Notes: a model not told the origin generated them from the letters alone. Positions 50,101-60,560 are shown, counted from the first letter of the stretch. The stretch is DNA of 64,000 nt from Proteus vulgaris (GCF_016239305.1 NZ_JAEHOQ010000010.1:1-64000), one strand, 5' to 3'. A program made the numbers and translations.

Positions 50101-50399
50101 GTACTATTGGTTTACGTGGCGGATATCCATTTATGGCAGGCAGCATTAATATGGCATTAAAAGGTGATATTTCTGCAAGCCATCTATTTGGAGATAATCG
50201 TCCAGAATCACGTCTATTTTTATCTAATTCGGGTGATGCAACATTACGTGGTGGCAAACTGGATAATTTATTTGGTGTGGGTTTAGGTGTTGATGCACAA
50301 CTAAGCAAATCAACGACTTTCGGTATTTCTTACCAAGGTCAATATAATAGTGATGTGAGTTCAAGCGGTATAAATGCAACACTGAAAATTAATTTCTAA
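47175..50399 (+). CDS. pta: subtilisin-type autotransporter, Proteus toxic agglutinin Pta
   Basis: Type V secreted surface protease of 1074 residues. A long basic N-terminus precedes the signal peptide (about residues 20-42). The S8 catalytic triad is visible: Asp89 in VMDSGALLSHPEL, His148 in DTHGTHVTG and Ser367 in SGTSMAAPHVTGA. A passenger repeat GEGTLVMTGDNTYRGGTTV lies near residue 551. The C-terminal autotransporter barrel covers about residues 800-1074 and ends NATLKINF with the terminal Phe. This fits Pta of P. mirabilis, described as a calcium-dependent cytotoxic protease that also aggregates cells. It is not phosphotransacetylase, which shares the symbol. Confidence 0.93.
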   Translation: MNKEIALSHHHKMNKKNRINKSIFQLSLVASALLFSGYSVAYSEAGQLGDTKSWESQEYQKDWGLAAMNASSAYALGFHGQGAKIGVMDSGALLSHPELNDARFHAVKAKGQYGSTGMRYPQEMGGHYEKGQAFDVDGGWIKGVNDTHGTHVTGTVGASRDGNGMHGVAWGADVYLGNTGATDSNNYGPYQDYTYFYTGWKAMVDAGAQVINNSWGTNPRIINQDKTLGPDGGNTTVHMPVDTTAQTEYEYFYFKKVYGDKPSFVDAAYDAVKGTNVVQVFTTGNRDFAQPYYRPLYPYFNPEAEKHWIAVAGLKQNADKSGYELEKIFNEAGNAKWWTVVAPGRYIYSSVVDEEGNAGWDTFSGTSMAAPHVTGAMGVLMSRYESMNAMQIRDVMFTTANHHNPDGSLYDSWTATEGTPDVRYGWGTPDLDKGMYGPGQFLGKFEYNLSMTPLDVWTNDISQTALDLREQEDLAWLKEYTDKGIAAGGDYNLGTDFVINDGNPDPTSHIVSKEDAEKWRKEYYQKRADAIQAKIDAGLYDGALVKQGEGTLVMTGDNTYRGGTTVEQGTLYGFTESFGTEVVNVNGGKLGVIDRYNDTFTQQGQLASNESHKANININDKGTYLVTVGHDVNVGDMALNKGASLDIGADSEGQLKDIYLNNTAATGTVNADNLVDNRTKTKMLANNNSDSDYALFDKNVSIKDNTITGTLSKKENTSLATFANNENGRSIANTLDSTGRGNLFNAVLPMNERDLNKTYGSLGSDMYLNANSASVVNVLGLTRTVKDQAMGIGQGRYAKLDNSNARIWMTGIGQWGNTDYGHSNMDVDFYVGLLGAEIDVTENTKAGLFFGAGSTKYKGNEHGKIDSNDIHIGAYGVSNLFDVASLNYGFTHTNQDRDAKRTLWVGQNTGYNSTSYDAKITQIFLEGAYTQFNTNQYSIEPYAGFSWLRVSTDDITENVGNMKFTTKTDSQDIQVGTIGLRGGYPFMAGSINMALKGDISASHLFGDNRPESRLFLSNSGDATLRGGKLDNLFGVGLGVDAQLSKSTTFGISYQGQYNSDVSSSGINATLKINF

Positions 50400-50425
50400 A
50401 TTTCATTTGTTATTTTTTGATATTT

Positions 50426-50449
50426 AAAGTCCTTAGTAATAGGGACTTT
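50426..50449 (+). terminator. terminator after pta
   Basis: AAAGTCC/GGACTTT stem with a 10-base loop and a following T-run to about 50455. Confidence 0.8.
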
Positions 50450-50512
50450 TTTTTATATTTATTTTATTTGTTTTAAATTATAAATTGAATTATTTCAAAG
50501 TGAAGGTGAGTA

Positions 50513-51580
50513 ATGATTTCAAAAATAAATAATGATGTTTCACCTAGTATATATGTTGAAAATAAAACAACTGTTGAGTTTTATTCAATAAGAGATAGAC
50601 TTAATAAAATAGAGAACACACATCTTTCTTTATTTTTGCCCACTAAAAATAGAGGGATAATCTATCAAATAATTGAAAAAATAAAGTCTATTTTTAATGT
50701 AGAAAAGAAAATAGGCTCCATTGATACAGCAAGAAAATTTAATAGTGCTATACTTTTAACTGATAATATACGTGAGAAAAAAGTTAAGGATCTCGATAAA
50801 ATAACTATTACTAAAGAACAAATGTATGATTTTATTATTGATTATAATAGAAATAATAAATCAATATCATTTAATTGGTTTGTTGAGCAATATGTTAAAA
50901 CTAAAGGCGATTTATTGTTAGTTACAAAAATAGCGTATTTTTTAGAAGAAGATAAGTATAAATTTAATCCATTGAAATTAATAACTAATTCTTCATGTAT
51001 ATCAAATTGCTTGCCTTTATTTAATTTAATAATAACAGAGTCTACTAACAATATTAAAAAAGAAATTTTTTTCAACATTATTAATGATTATTTCGATAAA
51101 AATAAAACAAATTTTGAATCTAATGAAGAAATAAAAAGAATAGACTTTCATTTGGAAGATAGTTATCTCTTTCAATGGTCAGATGAATTAAAAAATGCAT
51201 TTAAAAATATAATAGGAAATATGATCAATAAAAATATCGATCTTAATTCTTTTCTTGAGGGGGTTATTGATTTTAAACTTATTGATGTAGAGAATTATTT
51301 TAATCATTATGGAACTGCTGAGAATTATGTAAAAGCTTTGAATGATACAATACAACAATATATATTGAATTATCCAAGAAAAGATGAGTGTAATGATGAG
51401 TGTAATAAAGCCATTAACTATCTAATTGATAATAAAGAAAATATTAATGATTTTATTGAATTGCATTTAAATAACATTAAAGGTGATTTGTTTATGGGAA
51501 TAAATAAAGATCAATATTTAATTAGAATTGGGCAAATTTTAGATGTTTTTAATGAATTTGACGAGAATAGTGAAAAATAA
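50513..51580 (+). CDS. hypothetical protein, AT-rich, no recognised domain
   Basis: I do not recognise this 355-residue protein. GAAGGTGAG lies just before the ATG, so it is a plausible gene. It is rich in Lys, Asn, Ile and Asp, predicted mostly helical, and has no signal peptide or membrane helix. Two CxxxC pairs occur (SSCISNC near residue 163 and DECNDEC near 293). The second lies in a 12-base tandem duplication at 51383-51406 that yields DECNDECN. Base composition is even more AT-rich than the neighbours, which suggests horizontal gain. It is separated from pta by a terminator, so it has its own promoter. A secreted effector or a Pta-linked factor is possible but unsupported. Confidence 0.7.
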   Translation: MISKINNDVSPSIYVENKTTVEFYSIRDRLNKIENTHLSLFLPTKNRGIIYQIIEKIKSIFNVEKKIGSIDTARKFNSAILLTDNIREKKVKDLDKITITKEQMYDFIIDYNRNNKSISFNWFVEQYVKTKGDLLLVTKIAYFLEEDKYKFNPLKLITNSSCISNCLPLFNLIITESTNNIKKEIFFNIINDYFDKNKTNFESNEEIKRIDFHLEDSYLFQWSDELKNAFKNIIGNMINKNIDLNSFLEGVIDFKLIDVENYFNHYGTAENYVKALNDTIQQYILNYPRKDECNDECNKAINYLIDNKENINDFIELHLNNIKGDLFMGINKDQYLIRIGQILDVFNEFDENSEK

Positions 51581-51600
51581 AGCACCTTGATAGGTGCTTT
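51579..51600. terminator. terminator between the hypothetical gene and the LysE-family gene
   Basis: A 9-bp stem AAAGCACCT/AGGTGCTTT with loop TGAT, between convergent genes. It overlaps the last two bases of the hypothetical gene's stop codon. Confidence 0.8.
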
Positions 51601-51615
51601 ACTTCAAGTGTGTTA

Positions 51616-52230
51616 TTAACTTAATGCCACTTTAATACCTAAACCAATTAGTACAACTCCGAGTACTTTATCAATCCATTTTTGGATTTTATTAAGTACC
51701 TTTCTGACAGGTGCACTTTGGATTAATAAAACCAATAAAGGCCAGTAAATCACGGCTAAACTCCAAATAATAAAGGCATACCATAATTTCTCACCGATAC
51801 TGGAATCAACACTTAATACTTGAGTGAAAACGGCAAGAAAGAACAAAGTGGCTTTAGGATTAAGTAAATTACAGAGAAAACCTTGCATAAAGGCTTTTTT
51901 AAAGCTGATTTGTGAATGCTGTGTCGTTTTTTCATCAATCGTATGATTAGATTTTGAAAGTAAGCTATGAAAGCCAATCCAGAGTAAATAAGCGGCTCCG
52001 GCATATTTTAAAATGGAAAAAAGCCAAGGTGTCGTAGTGATAAGTACAGCAATACCGGCAACACAATACGACATATGTACAAGCAATGCAGCCACAATCC
52101 CCATTGCGGTCATCATTGCAGCAGAGCGTTGATAACGAGCCGCATTTTTTACAACGAGAAAAAAGTCAGGGCCTGGTGAGATCATACCAAGTAAAGCAAT
52201 TGTAAAAACGACTAAAGAAGTTTCAAGCAT
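51616..52230 (-). CDS. LysE/RhtB-family amino acid exporter
   Basis: Inner-membrane protein of 204 residues with about six hydrophobic segments. The family signature near the N-terminus is clear: LLGMISPGPDFFLVVKNAAR. Later come GAAYLLWIGFHSL and the loop GFLCNLLNPKATLFFLAVF. Relatives export amino acids such as threonine, homoserine or lysine. RhtC is a close model, but the substrate cannot be fixed. Confidence 0.9.
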   Translation of the reverse strand: MLETSLVVFTIALLGMISPGPDFFLVVKNAARYQRSAAMMTAMGIVAALLVHMSYCVAGIAVLITTTPWLFSILKYAGAAYLLWIGFHSLLSKSNHTIDEKTTQHSQISFKKAFMQGFLCNLLNPKATLFFLAVFTQVLSVDSSIGEKLWYAFIIWSLAVIYWPLLVLLIQSAPVRKVLNKIQKWIDKVLGVVLIGLGIKVALS

Positions 52231-52405
52231 AATAGCGCCTTGTATATAACAATATTATAATGATTGAATCTTATATGATTAAGTTAACACTTCGAGTATA
52301 AAGCAATTATTTATTATCTAGGAAGCATAATTTGTATCGACTCAGGTTTTAGCTTTACGTATAGTGTGAGCAGTTTTTTTCCCATCTTTACCCGTAGGTG
52401 TGTAA

Positions 52406-52891
52406 ATGAATATTAGTTTAATCGCAGCATTAGCGATGGATCGCATTATTGGTATGGAAAAGGCAATGCCTTGGACATTACCAGGTGACCTAGCATGGTT
52501 TAAAAAGAATACGCTAAATAAACCCGTTATTATGGGCCGGGTGACTTATGAATCTATTGGGCGTCCTCTACCGAACCGCCTCAATATTGTGTTAAGTAGC
52601 CAACCAGGAACAGATAGTGAAGTTGTGTGGGTTAAGTCTGTAGAGGAGGCTTTGCAAGCTGCTGAAAATAATGATGAAATTATGGTTATCGGTGGTGGTA
52701 AAGTGTATGAGCAATTTTTACCTATGGCTAATACACTCTATTTAACACACATTGATGCTGAAGTAATTGGTGATACAACATTCCCTGATTATGAGCCTGA
52801 TGAATGGGATTCTACCTTTATGGAATATCATGAAGCTGATGAAAACAATTCTCATAACTACTGCTTCGAAATATTAAAAAGAAGAAAATAA
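52406..52891 (+). CDS. folA: dihydrofolate reductase
   Basis: Chromosomal DHFR of 161 residues (E. coli 159) that reduces dihydrofolate with NADPH and is the trimethoprim target. The start [17 protein letters not shown] is standard. The Met20 loop reads [20 protein letters not shown] and contains the catalytic Asp in PGDLAW. NADPH-site segments [20 protein letters not shown] and [13 protein letters not shown] are intact. No trimethoprim-resistance change stands out by eye. Confidence 0.98.
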   Translation: MNISLIAALAMDRIIGMEKAMPWTLPGDLAWFKKNTLNKPVIMGRVTYESIGRPLPNRLNIVLSSQPGTDSEVVWVKSVEEALQAAENNDEIMVIGGGKVYEQFLPMANTLYLTHIDAEVIGDTTFPDYEPDEWDSTFMEYHEADENNSHNYCFEILKRRK

Positions 52892-52903
52892 CAAGAATTA
52901 AAT

Positions 52904-52930
52904 AAAAGGGAGATTAAATATCTCCCTTTT
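52904..52930 (+). terminator. terminator after folA
   Basis: A 10-bp stem AAAAGGGAGA/TCTCCCTTTT with a 7-base loop and T-rich tail. Confidence 0.85.
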
Positions 52931-53283
52931 TATTATTCCTATCTTATTATTCCTATCTTATTAATATAAGAATAATAAAAAATAAGATTTATTATACTAA
53001 CTAAGAATTTTATTTATAAAAAATTATTGTTTAAAAGTAATCATTATTTATATTTTAATAAACTCACTTTATAAGAATAATATATGAGACATTAATCAAT
53101 ATATAGGTTTTTTATTCTCAATATCGTAGTTTTTCCTACTTATTTTGTATCAAAAAAAAACAAGACATTGATTAATAACGATTAATTTTCATTGTTTTTT
53201 ATGATGTTCGTTTTTGTGTAAGGAATGTTCTTTTTAGTATCAAAAAAACAAATTAAGTAAAAATAAGTAGAGCGGAATTAGTA
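52931..53283. other. AT-rich intergenic region between folA and apaH
   Basis: No gene seen. It begins with a 14-base direct repeat (TATTATTCCTATCT twice, 52931-52958), and further right GTATCAAAAAAA occurs twice, near 53148 and 53239. Nothing else can be supported. Confidence 0.5.
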
Positions 53284-53318
53284 AAGCGCAAAAAATCGAG
53301 TCTTTATTTTTTGCGCTT
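53284..53318 (-). terminator. hairpin after apaH, probable terminator
   Basis: A perfect 13-bp stem AAGCGCAAAAAAT/ATTTTTTGCGCTT with a 9-base loop, 22 bases after the apaH stop. Little T-run follows, so the efficiency is uncertain. Confidence 0.6.
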
Positions 53319-53340
53319 GAAATGAAGATAATGAAGGGGA

Positions 53341-54162
53341 TTACTTAGGTGTAGATAGACTAGCCTGAGTGAAATATTGTTTATCTTCCCAGCGCAAGCA
53401 AGTGAGGTTTCCTCCCCAACAACACCCAGTATCGAGAGCATATACATTATCAGGGGTGCCTTTTCCTTCAAGAGAGGCCCAATGGCCAAAAATAATGCTA
53501 TAACCTTCAGGAAGTTGACTTGGTAAATCAAACCAAGGCTTTAATGGTGCAGGGGCTTCTAATGGTTTGTCTTTACAAATCATATCCAATTGACCATTAG
53601 GAAAACAGTAGCGCATTCGAGTGAATGCATTGGTACTAAAGCGTAATCGTGCTAAACCAGTAAGTTCTGGTGACCAATTATTGGGCAGATCGCCATACAT
53701 TGAATTAATAAATAAAGGGTAGCTATCACTACTTAAAATGGCTTCGACTTCACGAGCACACATTTTTGCGGTTTCTAAATCCCACTGTGGCGTGATCCCT
53801 GCATGCGCCATAATAATTTTCTTTTCTTCATCGACTTGAAGCACTGGCTGACGTCTTAACCAATTAATTAACTCATCAACATCTGGGGCATTGAGTAATT
53901 CATTAAGTTTATCTCTCGGTTTATTACGGCTAATTTTTGCAAATACACCTAAAAGATGAAGGTCATGATTACCCAAAACAAGTTTTAGAGAAGAGCCTAA
54001 GCTTTTTACAAAACGTAGTACTTCGAGTGAGTTTGGCCCTCGAGCAACAAGATCACCCGTTAACCATAATGTGTCTTGTGTAGGATCAAAACTCACTTTA
54101 TCAAGAAGATGGCGCAGTTCATGGTAACAGCCATGAATATCACCAATTAAATAAGTTGCCAT
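53341..54162 (-). CDS. apaH: diadenosine tetraphosphatase (symmetrical)
   Basis: Metallophosphatase of 273 residues (E. coli 280) that splits Ap4A into two ADP and also removes Np4 caps from RNA. Motifs are [38 protein letters not shown] and FGHWASLEG. It is the last gene of the surA-pdxA-rsmA-apaG-apaH unit, two bases after apaG. Confidence 0.98.
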   Translation of the reverse strand: MATYLIGDIHGCYHELRHLLDKVSFDPTQDTLWLTGDLVARGPNSLEVLRFVKSLGSSLKLVLGNHDLHLLGVFAKISRNKPRDKLNELLNAPDVDELINWLRRQPVLQVDEEKKIIMAHAGITPQWDLETAKMCAREVEAILSSDSYPLFINSMYGDLPNNWSPELTGLARLRFSTNAFTRMRYCFPNGQLDMICKDKPLEAPAPLKPWFDLPSQLPEGYSIIFGHWASLEGKGTPDNVYALDTGCCWGGNLTCLRWEDKQYFTQASLSTPK

Positions 54163-54164
54163 AA

Positions 54165-54542
54165 TTAATTTATCAATGTTGGAAGTGCAAGGCGGAAAAC
54201 AGGGATCTCTATTTGAAATAATCGACCGTCAGTATCAATCATTTCATAATGGCCTTCCATTGTTCCCATCGGTGTTTCAAGAACGGCACCACTGGTATAG
54301 CTGTAATGCGTACCGGGTTCAATCAGTGGTTGCTCACCGACAACACCTTCACCTCGAACTTCTGTCGTATTACCTTGTGCATTGGTAATTAACCAGTAAC
54401 GGCGCAGGAGGCGAATTGCACATTTATTCAAATTATGAATTGATACCGTATAAGCGAACACATAGCGTTCATCTTCAGGAGATGATTGACTTTCAATGTA
54501 AACACTTTGTACTTGTATCGCCACTTTTGATGAGGTGAACAT
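54165..54542 (-). CDS. apaG: ApaG domain protein
   Basis: Small beta-sandwich protein of 125 residues, the same as E. coli, starting [15 protein letters not shown] at 54542. The core shows [37 protein letters not shown] and YEMIDTDG. The fold resembles fibronectin type III. The exact role is unknown. It lies between rsmA and apaH in the conserved operon. Confidence 0.96.
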   Translation of the reverse strand: MFTSSKVAIQVQSVYIESQSSPEDERYVFAYTVSIHNLNKCAIRLLRRYWLITNAQGNTTEVRGEGVVGEQPLIEPGTHYSYTSGAVLETPMGTMEGHYEMIDTDGRLFQIEIPVFRLALPTLIN

Positions 54543-54567
54543 AATGCCTCCTGTCTCTGGCTTTATC

Positions 54568-55386
54568 TTATGCCTGTGTATCTTGCTTTTGCGATAGCCA
54601 GTTTGCCACTTTACAGTATTGCTCGACAGAAATATTTTCTGCACGAGCAGTCGGATCGATCCCCAGAGCGATCATATCTTCTGCTGTTAGCAATCCACCT
54701 AAACTGTTACGCAATGTTTTGCGGCGTTGGTTGAATGCTTGTGAAGTAATACGGCTTAGCATTGCAATATCCGTAACTGGATATGGCTTTTCTTTGTAAG
54801 GGATCAAGCGAACAACGGCTGAATCAACTTTGGGGGCTGGTTTAAATGAGGTCGGTGGAACTTCAAGTACAGGAATGATTTGGCAATAATATTGTGCCAT
54901 CACACTCAAGCGACCGTAAGTTTTGCTACCGTGACCTGCAACAAGACGGTTAACCACTTCTTTTTGTAACATAAATGTCATATCAGAAATGGCATCAGCA
55001 AAACTGAAAAGGTGGAACATAAGTGGTGTGGAAATATTATAAGGCAAGTTACCAAAGACACGCAGAGGCTGCTGACGTTCTTTTGCTAGTTGTGCAAAAT
55101 CAATCGTCATTGCATCTTGCTGAATAATGGTCAGCTTGTCTTTTAATGTAGGATGAACTTCTAAACGAGCAGCTAAATCACGGTCGATTTCAACTACTGT
55201 CATTTTATCCATTCTTGCGCCAACAGGTTCTGTGATAGCACCTAAACCGGGACCAATTTCAACAATGGCCTCACCGGGTTGTGGATAAATAGATTCAACA
55301 ATACTTTCAATAATATAGCTGTCTGTTAAAAAGTTCTGCCCGAAGCGTTTGCGGGCAAAGTGCCCCTGATGGACTCTATTATTCAT
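54568..55386 (-). CDS. rsmA: 16S rRNA dimethyladenosine transferase
   Basis: Dimethylates A1518 and A1519 of 16S rRNA; also called KsgA; 272 residues (E. coli 273). Motifs are [22 protein letters not shown] for S-adenosylmethionine binding, and the catalytic motif [12 protein letters not shown] (NLPY). Its start overlaps the end of pdxA by eight bases, which suggests coupled translation. Confidence 0.98.
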   Translation of the reverse strand: MNNRVHQGHFARKRFGQNFLTDSYIIESIVESIYPQPGEAIVEIGPGLGAITEPVGARMDKMTVVEIDRDLAARLEVHPTLKDKLTIIQQDAMTIDFAQLAKERQQPLRVFGNLPYNISTPLMFHLFSFADAISDMTFMLQKEVVNRLVAGHGSKTYGRLSVMAQYYCQIIPVLEVPPTSFKPAPKVDSAVVRLIPYKEKPYPVTDIAMLSRITSQAFNQRRKTLRNSLGGLLTAEDMIALGIDPTARAENISVEQYCKVANWLSQKQDTQA

Positions 55387-56377
55387 TACAATTTTGTATC
55401 ATATTAATGGCTAAATTTAATGCGGTGCAAAAACTGCCAGCATCTGCGCTTTTTGTACCTGCAAGCTCAAGGGCGGTGCCATGATCAACAGAGGTACGAA
55501 TAAAAGGAAGACCGAGTGTTATATTCACTGCACGACCGAAACCTTCATATTTTAGCACAGGTAATCCCTGATCGTGATACATCGCAAGTACAGCATCAGC
55601 ATGCGTTAAATATTTAGGCTGAAAAAGGGTATCAGCAGGATAAGGCCCATGGAGGCAAATACCTTGCTGACGTAATTGTGTTAATGCAGGCTCAATAATA
55701 TCAATTTCTTCACGTCCCATATGACCATTTTCCCCAGCATGAGGATTAAGGCCACAAACGTAGATTTGAGGTTCTGCTATGCCAAATTTAGTTTTTAAAT
55801 CATGATTTAAAATGGTGATAATTTCATGCAGTAGTTCACTAGTAATTGCATCAGCGACATCTCGTAGAGGCAAATGTGTGGTTGCTAGTGCGACTCTTAG
55901 TGTGTCCGTTGCCAACATCATGACCACACGTTCACAGTAACTACGGTCGGCAAAAAACTCGGTGTGTCCTGTGAAATGCACACCCGCATCATTAATAATT
56001 CCTTTATGAACGGGGCCGGTTACTAATGCAGAGAATTCGCCGTTAAGACAGCCATCACAAGCACGAGCTAATGTTTCTACAACGTATAATCCATTGCGTG
56101 CATCTAATGTACTTGGAATAACATTGGTATGAAGTGCAATAGGGAGTACACAAATTTGGCTTGGTGTATGTGCTTGAGGTGGTGTGGCAGGATCGTATTC
56201 AACTAATGAAAGAGGCAGGTTTAATAATTCTGCTCTTGTTTTGAGTAACTGAGGATCAGCACAAACAACCCAAGGTAAATCCCAATTCATTTGTGCTAAT
56301 GAGATAATCAGGTCAGGACCAACCCCGGCTGGTTCGCCGGGGGTGATAACAAGTGGTTTTATTTGCTTAGTTTGCAT
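55379..56377 (-). CDS. pdxA: 4-hydroxythreonine-4-phosphate dehydrogenase
   Basis: Pyridoxal phosphate pathway enzyme of 332 residues, about the family length (E. coli 329). Visible motifs are [13 protein letters not shown] near the N-terminus, GHTEFFAD, metal-site histidines in [15 protein letters not shown], and [13 protein letters not shown]. It overlaps surA by 11 bases and rsmA by eight. Confidence 0.98.
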   Translation of the reverse strand: MQTKQIKPLVITPGEPAGVGPDLIISLAQMNWDLPWVVCADPQLLKTRAELLNLPLSLVEYDPATPPQAHTPSQICVLPIALHTNVIPSTLDARNGLYVVETLARACDGCLNGEFSALVTGPVHKGIINDAGVHFTGHTEFFADRSYCERVVMMLATDTLRVALATTHLPLRDVADAITSELLHEIITILNHDLKTKFGIAEPQIYVCGLNPHAGENGHMGREEIDIIEPALTQLRQQGICLHGPYPADTLFQPKYLTHADAVLAMYHDQGLPVLKYEGFGRAVNITLGLPFIRTSVDHGTALELAGTKSADAGSFCTALNLAINMIQNCNE

Positions 56378-57677
56378 TATTCTCGTTCATTATTTTCACA
56401 TAAGCCCCTACGCGTAGCTCTTGCATCCAGTTTTGTACTTCTTCATTAAACTTACGATTAAAGAGTAAACGGTATGCTTGTTCTTTATTAGCGGCATCTG
56501 TTTTATCAACACTACGTGTGTCTTCTAATTCAATTAAATGCCAGCCAAAATTTGAACGAACAGGTTGGCTTAATTCATTTTTATTTAAGCGCATTAACGC
56601 ATCGCGGAATGCTGGATCGTAAACGTCAGGCATTGACCATCCTAACTCACCACCACGTAATGCTGAACCTGGATCTTCTGAATATTCTTTTGCTGCATCA
56701 GCAAAGCTCATTTTGCCACTGCGAATATCAGCAGAAATCTGCTGCAATTTGGCATAGGCTTGCTCATCATTCATGATTGGAGAGCTTTTCAGCAGAATAT
56801 GACGACTTTTAACTTCGGTGACAGAAAGTGTATTTGAGCCACCACGAATATCATTTACTTTAATGATGTGTAAGCCGACACCAGAGTGAAGAGGCCCTAC
56901 AATTTGCCCTTTCTGTGCATTAGCTAACTCTTTTGCAAATAGTGTTGGTAATTCATCAATAGATGCCCAACCCATATTACCGCCATTTAAAGCTTGTGGA
57001 TCAGCCGAATAAGTTGCTGCTAATTTACCGAAATCAGCACCATTTTTAAGTTGATTCATAATGCGAGTAATGACTTGCTTTGCTTTTTCTATTTCTGCTG
57101 GAGCAGGGTTTTCTGATAATGGAATTAAGATATGGCTCAGATTAAGATCAATGCTCTGACTTGCTTGGCTTTCAATTTGCTTAGCAAGAGAATCAACTTC
57201 TTGAGGCAAAATAGTAATACGGCGACGAACTTCATTGTTACGTACTTCTGCTAGCATCATTTCTTTACGAATATCTTGGCGATAATCGTTGTAAGAAATA
57301 CCATCAGCTAAGAGGCGTTTTTTCATTTGATCAAGTGAAATTTTATTTTCAGCTGCAATACCTTGAATGGTAGATTCTACCGCGGCATCAGGAATATCAA
57401 TTTGCATTTGTTGTGCCATTTGCAAAATGATGTTATCCATCACCAAACGCTCTAGAATTTGTTGGCGAAGAACTTGCTCATCAGGCAATTCCTGACCCGC
57501 ACTTTTTGCGTTCATTTTGACAGTCTGTAGCATTCTATTGACGTCACTTTCTAGAACGACACCGTTATTGACGATAGCCGATACACGGTTTAATTCTTGT
57601 GCTGCAAACGTTGTTGAGCTGGTAGCTGCACCGACCGTGATCATTAAGCCGATAAACAGCGTTTTCCAATTTTTCAT
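56367..57677 (-). CDS. surA: periplasmic chaperone and peptidyl-prolyl isomerase SurA
   Basis: Main periplasmic chaperone for outer-membrane proteins; 436 residues from [16 protein letters not shown] at 57677 (E. coli 428). The signal peptide ends TTFAA. An N-terminal chaperone core ([20 protein letters not shown]) is followed by two parvulin domains, about residues 175-275 and 285-385 ([10 protein letters not shown] and [11 protein letters not shown] starts; [10 protein letters not shown] and [11 protein letters not shown]). The gene order lptD-surA-pdxA is conserved. Confidence 0.98.
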   Translation of the reverse strand: MKNWKTLFIGLMITVGAATSSTTFAAQELNRVSAIVNNGVVLESDVNRMLQTVKMNAKSAGQELPDEQVLRQQILERLVMDNIILQMAQQMQIDIPDAAVESTIQGIAAENKISLDQMKKRLLADGISYNDYRQDIRKEMMLAEVRNNEVRRRITILPQEVDSLAKQIESQASQSIDLNLSHILIPLSENPAPAEIEKAKQVITRIMNQLKNGADFGKLAATYSADPQALNGGNMGWASIDELPTLFAKELANAQKGQIVGPLHSGVGLHIIKVNDIRGGSNTLSVTEVKSRHILLKSSPIMNDEQAYAKLQQISADIRSGKMSFADAAKEYSEDPGSALRGGELGWSMPDVYDPAFRDALMRLNKNELSQPVRSNFGWHLIELEDTRSVDKTDAANKEQAYRLLFNRKFNEEVQNWMQELRVGAYVKIMNENNAN

Positions 57678-57754
57678 AAGTTTCCCATTATGTGTTTTCC
57701 GCATCTTGTTGCGGGATGACATATTTATTCAGCCAATTCCGTAGTCTGATTAAA

Positions 57755-60130
57755 TCAGAATGCTCTTTGATAAGGTAAGATACCGCGTTCAAGCATTTTC
57801 TGGCTACCCAGACTATGATTGTTACTTAGGCCTCTGAGTTCCACATTGATTGACCATTTATTATCAATATCGCTGTGGTCAACTTTCCAGCCAACAATTT
57901 TTCGTTCATAACCGACGTTCACAGCCCAGCAACAGGTGTTATATTGTACACCAACCATTTGGCTAACAGGTTCGGATTCTTTGGTATCAAAGTAATAAGC
58001 ACCCACAAGACCCCAGCGTTCCGCTAATGGCCAGCTGCCTACAACACCCACTTGCGAAATACCTTTTTGGTATTCGGGAAGAGGATTCATTTTTCCATCA
58101 TAAGGGCGAACACGTGTAGCTTGGATATAATCACGATCAACATAACGATAACTCAACTGTAGAAGATGATCGCTATCGGCGCGATATTCCATAATCGCAT
58201 CACCCATTGATACGCTACCTAAACGACGGTCATATTGTAAACCACCACGCATACCCACGGTATCAGTGATCCGCCAGTAGGCATCACCTGCCCATACCAT
58301 TGAACCCGTTTCATTCTTGCTATTAATGATTTCATTACCAGTAGAAGATGGTCCTGTTCTTGGGCGCTCAAAGAAGTAGATTTGACCTACAGAAACGTTA
58401 AAACGTTCAACCAATTCGCTATCATAAAAACGTGATGTCACACCGGTTGTTAATTGGTTTGCTGACGCAATACGGTCTAGACCACCATACATTCTATCGC
58501 GGAAAAGTCCGCCATAGTTTGACTGTAATAATGCGGAATCAAAGTTATTAATGTTAGATTGATCTTTATAAGGAACATAAAGGTATTGCACCCGAGGCTC
58601 AAGGGTCTGTGTAATATCGTTAGTTTGATATTGACGTTCAAAAACCACTTTCATATCAGATTTAAACTGTGGTAATACACGATTAACACTGTCATCTAAT
58701 TTTTGATTATTGGGTTTGGCTTTATAACCATCTGGAATGTCCTGATCGTAATGAGTAGCCATCACTTTCAGTTCATTATTAAAGCTAGCCCAACCTGTAG
58801 ATGCAGGGAGTGAAATCGTTGGCTCAATATGGAAACGATTTGCTTCGGGTGTATTCTCCCCCACACTGGTAAAACGAACAAACTGAGCATAAGTTCGGAA
58901 ATCAAATAGCCCGATATCATTCTTATAATAATTCAGATCAAGCTGTGGCTCTGCTCGATAAGCTCTTGCATCTTTATTATCAGAGAAAATTTGGAATTGC
59001 TTTGTTGTTAAGGTGGCATTCCAATTTTGTTGTGCATAACCCGTACTAAATTTCTGAGTTGCATAACCATCAGTGGTATTACCGTATTGCGAGGTAAAAT
59101 CAGTGAAGTATTTATTGTCACTGACTTTGGTGTAATCGATATTAAATCGCCACACATTGTTCATGACACCACTGTGACCCCAGTAGAATAACCAACGTGT
59201 GGCGGTATCACGAGGAAGATAGCCTGCTTTATTTTCTTCTTTGTCTTTATTGTATTGGCTATCGTGATTAATCCAATCTACAGCGATGGTACCGCGTCCC
59301 GGCGTTGTTAAATACCGGAATTCGTTATCTAATTTTAAACCACGACGGCTGATATAGTTAGTTGTAATAGTGGCATCATAATTAGGGGCGATATTCCAAT
59401 AGTAAGGGAGTTGGAAATCAAATCCTGAACTACGAGAATAGCTTCCGTTTGGAATTAAGAAACCGGAGCGACGTTTATCACCGATAGGTAATTGAAGGTA
59501 AGGGCTATAGAAAATAGGAACATTAGCGACGCGAAAGCGTGCATTCCAAATTTCAGCAACTTGTTCTTCACGGTCTAAAATAACCTCAGAGCCGACAACG
59601 CTCCAGCTATCATCGCCAGGTAAACAAGAGGTGAACATCCCTTTATCCATAATGGTATAGCGGTTCTCGCCACGCATTTGCATCTTATCGGCATAACCAC
59701 GGCCTTGGCGACCAACCATCTGGTAATCACCTTGTTCAATATCTGTATCTTTATTATTAAGATTAGACCAAGCACGAGGGCCTTTTAAGATGATTTGAGG
59801 ATCATCATAAGAGACATTTCCTGTCGCTGTCACCATTCTTAATGGTGTTTCACCCTCGGTTTGTGTCAGTTCAACACTGTCTGCACTTAAGGTCTGGTTC
59901 CCCTGTTTAATATCAACATCACCTTTATATTTGATCATGCGAGGATATTCACCTTGCATATCATTTGCCGTGATAGTGACAGGCAAGTTATTAGGATCGC
60001 CCTGTACCAATGGTTTGTTATAAACAGGAACTCCCAGTAAACATTGGGAGGCAAGATCAGCATAAGCAGGCTGACCGTATATTGTGGCCCAAACTAAGGT
60101 GGCCAGCAGTGTGGGATAACTTTTTTTCAT
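57755..60130 (-). CDS. lptD: LPS-assembly outer-membrane protein LptD
   Basis: Inserts LPS into the outer leaflet with LptE; 791 residues (E. coli 784). The signal peptide ends PAYA and Cys is at about residue 30. The N-terminal jellyroll includes [13 protein letters not shown] and ALSAD-like repeats ([15 protein letters not shown]). A second Cys occurs in [12 protein letters not shown]. The C-terminal barrel carries the paired [13 protein letters not shown] cysteines needed for the known interdomain disulfides. It is essential and leads the surA gene string. Confidence 0.98.
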   Translation of the reverse strand: MKKSYPTLLATLVWATIYGQPAYADLASQCLLGVPVYNKPLVQGDPNNLPVTITANDMQGEYPRMIKYKGDVDIKQGNQTLSADSVELTQTEGETPLRMVTATGNVSYDDPQIILKGPRAWSNLNNKDTDIEQGDYQMVGRQGRGYADKMQMRGENRYTIMDKGMFTSCLPGDDSWSVVGSEVILDREEQVAEIWNARFRVANVPIFYSPYLQLPIGDKRRSGFLIPNGSYSRSSGFDFQLPYYWNIAPNYDATITTNYISRRGLKLDNEFRYLTTPGRGTIAVDWINHDSQYNKDKEENKAGYLPRDTATRWLFYWGHSGVMNNVWRFNIDYTKVSDNKYFTDFTSQYGNTTDGYATQKFSTGYAQQNWNATLTTKQFQIFSDNKDARAYRAEPQLDLNYYKNDIGLFDFRTYAQFVRFTSVGENTPEANRFHIEPTISLPASTGWASFNNELKVMATHYDQDIPDGYKAKPNNQKLDDSVNRVLPQFKSDMKVVFERQYQTNDITQTLEPRVQYLYVPYKDQSNINNFDSALLQSNYGGLFRDRMYGGLDRIASANQLTTGVTSRFYDSELVERFNVSVGQIYFFERPRTGPSSTGNEIINSKNETGSMVWAGDAYWRITDTVGMRGGLQYDRRLGSVSMGDAIMEYRADSDHLLQLSYRYVDRDYIQATRVRPYDGKMNPLPEYQKGISQVGVVGSWPLAERWGLVGAYYFDTKESEPVSQMVGVQYNTCCWAVNVGYERKIVGWKVDHSDIDNKWSINVELRGLSNNHSLGSQKMLERGILPYQRAF

Positions 60131-60560
60131 AAGTATTTATGTGCTTCCGTCATCAGTGGCTTCATGCTGATAAACAGCCAGAAACTAACGCAGGGAGTTA
60201 TGCGACACCAGCCCAACGTTCTGAACATTGTTCTAACGGTAACCGAAAAATAGGTATAAACCTCATTTTTTCGATGTTTCTGTGTTGAAATAGGGTTATA
60301 GCCTTATTAGAGACAAAAAAACACCGCGCTGATGCGGTATTTCGTGCGGTCTAATAACGCTAAAATTATTCGTTTGGTCACTCATTTTACTTTAACACAA
60401 TTTAAACGAAAACAGCATTACCTCTGTCCAAAGAGAAACAGTAAATCTCTTCATTTTAAGAAAAAGTCTATTTAGACGTCGCTTGGTGTTAGGTGTGCAA
60501 GCAAATGAATAGTATGATAATGCAAAATCGCAGGCAGAGCATTGAAGATTTGAGGAGTCT
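60131..60560. other. divergent region between lptD and djlA
   Basis: About 430 bases without a gene. It must carry minus-strand promoters for lptD and a plus-strand promoter for djlA. An intrinsic-terminator-like hairpin lies at 60323-60338. I could not place a sigma-E promoter with confidence. Confidence 0.5.
60323..60338 (-). terminator. terminator-like hairpin in the lptD upstream region
   Basis: ACCGC/GCGGT stem around a 6-base loop, followed on the minus strand by GTGTTTTTTTGTC. It points toward lptD and lies about 190 bases upstream of it, with no gene in front of it. It could attenuate a long lptD leader or end a small RNA. Confidence 0.45.

Noticed and set aside
52931-52958. 14-base tandem repeat after folA as a functional element
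   Set aside because: Only two copies in AT-rich DNA behind a terminator. Slippage is the simplest explanation.
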